NCBI GenBank assembly: GCA_012932295.1
Contig: JAAONU010000019.1
Coordinates: forward strand, 33,516,904-33,580,903
Source of the DNA: Cyclina sinensis
Taxonomy: Eukaryota; Mollusca; Bivalvia; Venerida; Veneridae
Direction of reading: 5' to 3'
DNA: 64,000 nucleotides
The position numbers were made by a program, and so were the translations under genes. Below the pieces are notes generated by a model that made no database searches, was not told the origin of the DNA, and saw only the letters and a program-made list of their open reading frames with translations. Shown one piece after another: positions 57,081 to 64,000 of this stretch; the stretch's first letter is position 1; every line of letters starts with the position of its first letter.

Positions 57081-57146
57081 TGTCTAGGGATACGGATCCG
57101 TATCCCTAGACAGCTAGTCTAGAGGTACGGACCCGTATCCCCAGAC
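57081..57146. repeat. Tandem pair of 30-bp palindromes
   Basis: 57081-57112 is a perfect 32-bp palindrome: TGTCTAGGGATACGGA and its complement TCCGTATCCCTAGACA. A second copy at 57117-57146 (GTCTAGAGGTACGGA, CCCGTATCCCCAGAC) differs at four positions. The left arm retains only one half, ATCCGTATCCTTAGACA at 45891, directly beside the inserted element that ends at 45890. Confidence 0.9.
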
Positions 57147-57149
57147 ACT

Positions 57150-57635
57150 GCCTATCAAATACAAATTCAGTATCTATAATGTAATAGAAAAAAATAGTAA
57201 CACAATTGCTTATGGAAAATGGGGGTCTCACTCTCAGGAACTAAGGATCCCTAATTTGATAAATATAACAATACTTGCAGAGTATACGGTACACTAGGCA
57301 TCTAATGCACTATCATGTACTCTTATTGTTGTGTGTCTCACGTGTACACATCAAGCTGTTTCCAACCTAGTGAATATAAGTCAACAAAATATTACAATGA
57401 CATGCACATTAAATGTTTAGAACTGGGGTTATTTGAACAAATATGAAGAATAATAAGTGATTTCCCTTACAAGTTCACAGCCGAAAATTATCTAAAGTTA
57501 AACCACAAAAAATCGCTAAATAAAAGATGGCAAACCACAACTACAGTAACAAATAGAAAATATATTTAAAGCTCATCTGAACAACTACATACCAGTGACA
57601 ACAGATGACATCTTCCATGAATTCAGGATTAGACA
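57150..57635. other. Right-arm DNA missing from the left arm
   Basis: Between the palindromes and TTAGACAGAATAAAAAGGAA this AT-rich segment has no counterpart at 44592-45891. Either it was deleted when the left-arm element arrived or it was inserted here. No ORF and no clear ends. Confidence 0.5.
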
Positions 57636-58079
57636 GAATAAAAAGGAAACTACTCTGATGGCTGACCGAAGGCTTACGCAAGGTAAGGTATACCTAACCA
57701 AAATCTATACCATACACTTCATTACTACCAAAAATCAACAGCATACACTACACTGTTAATCCCATTACAGTACAGACAACAGTAAATGCAGAGGAAATTT
57801 GCAAGACAATCACTGACATAAATTACAGAACAAGGTATGTTTATTGATGTATTTCTTTCAACATTTTTTTTAGAAGAGAACCTCTTTATGTAGAAAATGA
57901 CTAATAATGTAATCTTGTATACATGTTAAAAAGAATTGGTCCAAGATGAAGTACAACACTACGTTTAGCAGTCACTCATCACTGGGGCTTTAGTACATCA
58001 CAGTGCATCAAACCTTCTGTATAGTCCTTATGGAGGTCACAGAATAAATTAATTTCAAACAAAAGCAATCCTCATTGAG

Positions 58080-58560
58080 ACCAGCTTTGGTCAAAAGGCC
58101 ATTTTTTGAAGGTCAATGTCAAAAAAAATGTCAAGATAATACTTGAATAATTCAACATGTCGGTTTTGTCATAAGTGTTGTTTAATCAAAGTATGAATCA
58201 AATCCTTAAATAAATGACAGTGATGACAATTTAAGCAAAATTCAATAAATTTACCTTCACGATGAAGGTCATTTCAAGGTCAAGGTCATACTTGAATAAT
58301 GCAACATGTCAGTTTTGAAATAAATGTTGCTTTGTCGAAATATGAATAGAATCCATAAATAAATAACAAGTTTAGACAATTTAAGCAAAATTGAAAATTA
58401 AGACCCTGAAGGTTAAGGTCATTTTAAGGGCAAGGTCATACTTGAATTATTCAACATGTCAGTTTTATCATAAGTGTTGGTTTTTCAAAGTATGAATCAA
58501 ATTCACTATCAATAACAGAGTTATGGGGAATTTTAGCAAAATTCAATAATTTAACCTTGA
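58080..58560. repeat. ~140-bp tandem repeat, right-arm copy
   Basis: Inverted relative to 43650-44130: AAGGTCATTTCAAGGTCAAG, TTGAATAATGCAACATGTCA and ATTTAAGCAAAATTCAATAA recur about three times. Confidence 0.7.
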
Positions 58561-58818
58561 AGGGGAAGATCATTTATAAGTCAAAGTAGGATTCAGTCTG
58601 GTCTCCCTCAAGGTCTTGTCCAAAGGGTTGTTGTGTCCAAGTATGAAGACAATCCATTCGGAAATAAAAAAAATCCATGACCCCTTGGGCATGATCCCTA
58701 TAGGCGGGGCTATTTTTGACCCTAAAGCAATGATTTGAACAATCTTCGTAAAGGTCAAGTGGACGATGTTTCATGCCAAATATCTAAGCTCTAGCCACAA
58801 AAAGATTTTTGAAGATTT

Positions 58819-58820
<2 letters not shown>

Positions 58821-58887
<67 letters not shown>
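58821..58887. repeat. (CT)20(AT)13 compound microsatellite
   Basis: A pure CT run of 40 bp followed by AT. The left arm has the unexpanded text (reverse complement TTTTACTATATACATATAAG). Confidence 0.95.
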
Positions 58888-58898
<11 letters not shown>

Positions 58899-59707
58899 AG
58901 GAAATCCTATGAACCCCGGGGCAGGGCCAATTTTGACCCTATGTCCATAATCTGAACAATCTTGGTAGAGGTCCTCTAGAAGATGTTCCATGCCAAATAT
59001 CTAAGCTCTAATCCTTGGCGTTTCAGAGAAGAAGATTTTTTGAAGGTTTTACTATATACATATAAGGAAAACTCATGCCCCCAGGGCGGATACCAATTTT
59101 GACCAAGAGGCATAATTTGAACAAATTTGGAAGAGGACCTCCAGATGATACCACTTATTGAAGCCTTAGGCCCTGTAGTTTCAGACAAAAAGATTTTTCA
59201 AATTTGCATTTCTGAAGCCACTTTTTTGGCCCTGTGACCTACTGATGCAACCAACTTGGTTCATTTGAACAATTCTGATAGGAGACCACGCTAGGGTCAT
59301 TCGTGTGAAGTTTTGTCAAGATGAAGTAATCGGCTTTAAAGGAGATGTTGTTTAAAGAAATTGTTGACGTCACACGACCCACAACGCGCGACGACTGACG
59401 CAGGGGGATCACAATAGCTCACCATGTGTACAGTGCAATCAGGTAGAATTTTGTGTCTTCATTTCTTCCATACCATTGCATGGCCTTCAACCAAATTTGG
59501 CCATAATGTGTATCAGCATAGGAGGATGGTACACATCATACATGTTAGTGGCCCCAATGTCAAGGTCATATCCCCAAGGTCAACCTTGTAGCTGAAGGTC
59601 AAAGTTTGGACAGTGGTATCCATCAGGCTTAGAAAAATCCGTGGTTAAGGTTTCACATAAATATTTGTAATCAAAATTCATGTACACAACCACAAATGCT
59701 TGTTTAA

Positions 59708-60695
59708 CAAGAGCTGTCATAGGACAGCCCGCTCGACTATTCTCAGTACTTGACACTGAAGGGTTAAAGAACCTTATAAAGTCAAAATTCACACAAAATC
59801 CTTGACAAAGTTACCTCCTCTTGTGGCAGTCTCTTGAGGGTGGATTGGGAGTGAAGTACCTATGAATTAATATAAAAAAATCTGGCCCGGTGGGGGGGGG
59901 GGGAGAGGAGGGGGTTGAGGGTGGACGGGGAGTGAAGTACCTATTTCATAAAAAAAATCGGGGGGTGGGTAAAGACAGGTTGGGGGAGGAGGGGGTTGAA
60001 GGTGGACGGGGAGTCAAGTACCTATGTATTAAAAAAAATCCGGCCGGGGGTGGGGGTTACGTGGGTAGGGGTCTTGCTGGTGATCAAGTTTTCCAAGTTT
60101 GAATGGAATATCTTAGACACTTTTTGAGAAATGGACAATAATTTCTAAGTCAAAAACAGGCCATAATTCACACAAAATGTTTGACACAGTTATCTCCTCT
60201 TCTGATTAGACTAAGATCTTGAGGGTAAACTAGTATTGTATGTTTCAGGGCTATACCTGCAAGGGAAAGGTGACTAGTACTACCTTGCCCAAAAACTTTA
60301 ACCAAATTTCTAAGTTGAAAAGAGGCCATAATTCACACAAAATGCTTCACACAGTTATCTCCTCTTCTGATTAGACTATGATCTTGAGGGTAAACTAGTA
60401 TTGTAAGTTTCAGGGCTATATCTGCAAGGGAAAGGTGACTAGTACTACCTTGCCCAAAAACTTTAACCAAATTTCTAAGTCGAAAAGTGGCCATAATTCA
60501 TACAAAATGCATGAAAGAGTTAACTCCTCTTGTTAGTAGAGTAAGCTGTTGATGCTAAACAAGTATGGTAAGTTTCAGGGCTATATCTGCAAGGGTTAGG
60601 TGAATAATGTTACCTTGCCCTAAAACTTTAACCTGAACCAACGCCGACGCCAGGGCGACAACTATAGCCCTCCTTATTCTTTGAATAGTCGAGCT
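59708..60695 (-). mobile_element. Terminal-hairpin element of a second family (GCTGTCCTATGACAGC type)
   Basis: Left end CAAGAGCTGTCATAGGACAG then CCCGCTCGACTATTC; right end GAATAGTCGAGCT. On the minus strand it ends GAATAGTCGAGC, then the hairpin GCTGTCCTATGACAGC, then TCTTG. This is the same layout as the main family with unrelated motifs. The core has three 165-bp units (CCATAATTCACACAAAATG at 60161, 60326, 60491) and a G-rich minisatellite. The left arm supplies the empty site. Non-coding. Confidence 0.85.
59820..60065. repeat. G-rich minisatellite inside the second-family element
   Basis: Three units carry GAGGGTGGACGGGGAGTGAA, GTACCTAT and an A-run, with G-runs at about 59892-59902, 59960, 59978 and 60046. 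The clustered G-runs have G-quadruplex potential on the plus strand. Confidence 0.8.
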
Positions 60696-60871
60696 AAAAA
60701 TATTCTGTGGTTACTTTTGCATCTAAGTTCTTTATATTCCTGATTCCCTTTTGCCTGGTTATGACTTGATTCCAACTGACCCCCGGGGCAGGGCCAATTT
60801 TGACCCCAAGGATATAATTTGGAAACCCTTGCTAGAGGTCCGTTAGACAATGCTACATACCAAATCTTAAG

Positions 60872-63541
60872 ACATGGGGCGATTACTTGACGATTGTAAT
60901 CGATTAAATTATGATTATTTGTCAAAATGCTTGATTAAATTAAATTATTGATTACTCCATTTTGACATTGTTATTGATTAAATTACTGATTACTGACAGG
61001 AGTAATCAGATTACATTTATGATTACTGATTACATGTACATAAGTTAAGAAATGCAATGGTTCAACACTATCGTTTTATTGAACATTTCAATACAACAAA
61101 TGTACAAAAAAATAAACCAGCTTAGTTTTACAGTAATTAATTCAGTCTACATATGTACATGTGTTGCCTCCTATTTACTAAGCTATATTCTCATATTACA
61201 TTTAATGTTCATTAGTTTTTCAAATGTATTTGGTTTCAGGAGGCACCTCGTAGGAGTAAAGATTTTTCCAGCAATGCTGAATACTCGCTCTGATTCTGCA
61301 GGTGATGCAGGAACAGCCAAATATACTTTTGCTAATTTGGCTAATTTCGGAAACTTGTATTCATAGGTCTTCCAATAACCAAGCGGACAAAACTCAGGAC
61401 AGGTTTCCTAATCAATGCTATCCTCTGCAAGATATTCTTTTAGCTCAGTTTTTGCACTAGAAACATGGCGTTTTCGACTCTTTTTGGGTGTTTTAAAACC
61501 AAACAAACTTGTTCTAGCTTTTTTGGATGGAGGGGGCTGCGATTCTTCGTCGTCACTGTATATCTCAGACTCCTTATACTTCTCCAATGCACGGTTAATT
61601 AGGATCTCAACTGACCTCTTCTGGTCGTCATTGTAACACCAATCCACTTTAAACCTGCCATCAAGAACAGCTGCAATTTTGAATATATCATTGTCGAGAA
61701 ATATGCCAAGTCTTTTTTCTGTGGATGTCTTCAGTGTTGTAACCATTTTAGAGTTATTTGTAGCCAATAATACCTGGAGCCTGTTTATCAGTTCAACAGT
61801 TAATGGCACAGCCAAACTAGCAGTTACTGACTTCTGCTTCTGAACCATATCTGTTGCCATCTTGAAGGGTTCAAGTATCTCACACAATTCTACCAAAAGT
61901 TTTCTTTCATAGGTTGAAAGTTTTATATGGAAGTCAATTGCATTCAGTTTTTCATCAGGTACTTTAAGTATTGATGTTATCATAGAAAGCTGTGAATTCC
62001 AACGTGTTAAGTTCTGTGCTTGTAGCCTACACTCATCTGACAAAAACTCTGACGCATGGGTTGACTTTCTCACATGGGTAACAATCGCTGAAGCTTTGCC
62101 AATAAGGGATTTGATATGTGGAGAAGCTGCGTTCATTCCATCTTTCACTACCAGTTGTAGGGTGTGAGCATAACATGGGCTGTGCTTCGGTAGGCTATCA
62201 TAACATTCACTACAGTCAAGTTCAGGATCTAGCGTATCATCGTCATCATCGTCAACATCACTGTAGTAGTCTGAAGTCACATCCTCAGTCATATCATGCT
62301 CATATCCAGGCAAACTTGGAACATCAACCTTGAAAATACATTTAAACACAATTACAATTTCAACAGATTTGTCATGAAGTAATTTTCCCGACAGATGTTT
62401 TCTTGATGGCATTTGGTATTTTGGATCACACTGTTCAATTAGAGTTTGAAATTCATCACTTTCTACAACAGACAGTGGTACCAAATCACCAGCAATGAAC
62501 ATCAACAATGCCTCAATGATTTTAACTTGGCGATGATCATTTTTGTCATATTTCTTGGTCTTTTCTTGAGGCTTTTTCAATAACTGGTCAATAGGAACAT
62601 TTGTATCTTCTGTGACATGAAACTTTTTACCAGGTCCAATTGGTTTTTGTTTCAACTCATCAGCTGACTTGGGATGTAAATGCTGAAACACAATTTATGT
62701 ACACAGTGAAAAAGAACGCAGAGAAATTGTCATACACCGCCAAATTTCAATTCAACAATATCATACCCGAGTTTTAATTTTAATGCAAGACAAAAACATT
62801 TTTATTCTAAATTTGCAGCTTGTTCTGTGAAAAAAACCATTAATAACCTTACCTTCAAATGTGTAATGAAGTTTGATGTTCTCTGAACATTTCCTGATAT
62901 ATATGAAACGCAAAGTGTGCATTTAACTCTCACATTGCCATCATCAGGAATTTTTTCTGGCAATATGAAGTATTTAAAAACAGCAGGCATATTTCCTGCC
63001 ATGCTTGTGTATTGCTTTCTTTTCGATATGATGAAAATCTTTTTGTACTTTTTGCTTCTACATGGACTTAACAATACCAAAATGTAACAGAAAATATAAC
63101 CATATCTCACTTTTGTCAGTAATTGCAGCTTATACTTGCTCTTTACTGAACCTGTAAAGTCTTCTCAATAAGTGATAATATACCTATCCAGGCCATTGTT
63201 ATAATTTCACAGCTTTTCATCACCTTATTAAAACACAGGTGTCATCAAATCTGACCTGGGTGACTGCATTTAATTCACCTACACTACCTAAGACAATTAG
63301 TAGGCATTGACACTGGTACTTTTTTAACCTTTATATGTATGTTTGTTCAGCAATTTTTTTTAGCTTAAAATGTATTGTAATCATACATGTAATCATTGTG
63401 ATTACTGATTAATTGGTCATGTAATTGATTAAATTATGATTAAATTACAGGAAAAAAATTATGATTACTGATTACTGTGATTACTCAAAAAATTGTAATC
63501 GATTAAATTAAATTAAATTACCGATTACGATTACCCCATGT
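60872..63541 (-). mobile_element. hAT-superfamily DNA transposon, ~2.7 kb
   Basis: Ends ACATGGGGCGATTACTTGAC and GATTACGATTACCCCATGT are inverted; both sides continue with many GATTA/TAATC words (60890-61040 and 63380-63530). The flanking octamers ATCTTAAG (60864-60871) and CTGTAAAG (63542-63549) match at five of eight places. The uninterrupted repeat reads AAATCTTAAGGCTCAGG, so a worn 8-bp duplication is likely. It encodes a hAT transposase remnant on the minus strand and interrupts the core of a terminal-hairpin element. Confidence 0.85.
61183..63002 (-). pseudogene. hAT transposase with BED zinc finger, internally deleted
   Basis: The first exon (63002 down to 62853) starts MAGNMPAVFKYFILPE and holds CTLC..NFITHLK, ending at a GTAAGG donor. 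The second exon begins at 62682 after TGTGTTTCAG with HLHPKSADELKQK. Joining over the 170-nt intron gives the Cys2-His2 spacing of a BED finger. Next are DPKYQMPSRKHLS, an Asp-rich stretch, PCYAHTLQLVVKDG, LTRWNSQLSM and PLTVELINRLQ, all hAT hallmarks. An in-frame TAG at 61408-61410 precedes the C-terminal dimerisation region (YLAVPASPAESERVFSIAGK), which stays open to a stop at 61183. The segment with the first two catalytic Asp residues, expected between VEIVI and VPSLPGYE, is absent, so it would be inactive as transposase. A few repairs would not suffice. Confidence 0.85.
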
Positions 63542-63804
63542 CTGTAAAGCTCAGGGCCTTGTGATTTCACACAAGATGATTTTCAAAGTTTTTTCTTTCT
63601 GTTGCCACAGCATCCAATGTTCTTAATGGAATTAAATTCTTTGAACGACTTTGGTACAGTTTCATGCAAGAATATCTTAGGCATGTTTCGTAAAAGTTGC
63701 CTGAGTGGTATAGGAGAAGAAGTCGTTTAAGTCAAACGCCGACGGACGCCGGAAATCAATGATCACAAAAGCTCACCCTGGAGCGCCTCGTGCGCAGGTG
63801 AGCT
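63542..63804 (-). mobile_element. Right tail of a terminal-hairpin element cut by the hAT
   Basis: Core text (AAGCTCAGGGCCTTGTG, GATTTTCAAAG) is followed by TTGCCACAGCATCCAATG, a short GACGGACGCCGG tail, and the hairpin GCTCACCCTGGAGCGC/GCGCAGGTGAGCTAAAA. It continues the unit at 60770-60871 across the hAT. Confidence 0.8.
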
Positions 63805-64000
63805 AAAACCTATACTTGAAAACAATACATTTCCTTTGATATATTGTTTAGATACCTGTGTTAAGGTTGGTAAGTTATCTAGAATGCCCATGGGGAGCAT
63901 GTCGCGCCCGGCAATGGAAATCCGCCTATGGGGATGGGACTGTGAAATGGAAATTGTAGGAAGTTATTACAAATAGTTGAGTGTCCTTGGAAGAATGGGA
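63805..64000. other. Window end, nothing recognised
   Basis: Short sequence without frames or repeat ends. It may be flanking unique DNA. Confidence 0.4.

Larger units (their letters stand above)
52853..60871. repeat. Right arm of the large inverted repeat
   Basis: Reverse complement of 41844-47188, with insertions absent from the left arm at 53219-56113 and 59708-60695, expanded microsatellites at 52879 and 58821, and extra DNA at about 57112-57635. The outer edge is hidden by the hAT element at 60872. Beyond that, 63542-63804 continues the local hairpin element but has no visible counterpart next to the left arm. Confidence 0.85.

Noticed and set aside
41844..60871. Giant virus-like or Maverick element with long TIRs
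   Set aside because: No integrase, polymerase, protease or capsid-like frame is in the spacer, and the arms are old mixed repeats with different insertions.
61415..61636. Plus-strand frames across the hAT region
   Set aside because: They are the antisense of the recognisable transposase on the minus strand.
1..64000. CRISPR array
   Set aside because: Direct repeats here are long adjoining satellites, minisatellites or microsatellites. None has short repeats with unique spacers, and the DNA is animal.

Overview
This window looks like repeat-dense DNA from a mollusc, most likely a bivalve. That is inference: it rests on AT-rich non-coding DNA, tRNA-derived SINEs of a kind known from molluscs, DIRS-like and hAT elements, and many elements that end in AGGGCCATGATGGCCCT plus a CTCACCTGAG motif around arrays of 145-165 bp repeats. 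No complete intact host gene is visible. The best host-gene candidate is a possible three-exon 3' end at 31930-33560. All recognisable transposon genes carry breaks.

The commonest component is a group of terminal-hairpin elements, which I read as Helentron/Helitron-like and non-autonomous. Each has, at one end, a GC-rich hairpin followed by TCTTG (on one strand). An inner CTCACCTGAG-type motif recurs inverted at the other end, where it folds on itself. Between the ends lie tandem arrays of quite different monomers. Copies lie at 1-977 (truncated), 5790-7788, 9650-13101, 13456-14357, 22589-24684, 36543-39601, 36992-38363 (nested), 48561-50764 and 63542-63804 (tail). A cousin with a different hairpin and motif is at 59708-60695. 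Several interrupt other repeats, so the empty site can be read. These cases indicate insertion between A and A with no long target duplication.

Layout. 1-5.8 kb: truncated hairpin element, then a broken LINE (endonuclease plus reverse transcriptase). 5.8-14.4 kb: three hairpin elements around a decayed integrase-OTU protease gene. 14.4-20.8 kb: two SINEs, a TIR element, an SGNH-hydrolase fragment and low-information DNA. 20.9-30.3 kb: a DIRS-like tyrosine-recombinase retroelement bounded by inverted repeats, with SGNH, gag, RT, RNase H and recombinase remnants, and a minisatellite split by a hairpin element. 30.3-35.3 kb: the most unique-looking DNA, with the candidate exons. 35.3-40.5 kb: a ~550 bp tandem array split by a triple-nested insertion.

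41.8-60.9 kb is a large inverted repeat (arms 41844-47188 and 52853-60871, roughly 90-95% identical where I compared them). The arms differ by clean insertions that date and delimit several elements. 60.9-63.5 kb is an intron-containing hAT transposon inserted into the tail of another hairpin element.

The genes do not form a pathway. They are layers of mobile DNA, and their nesting gives the order of arrival. All alignments here were done by eye; percent identities are rough and element names rest on motif recognition without database support.
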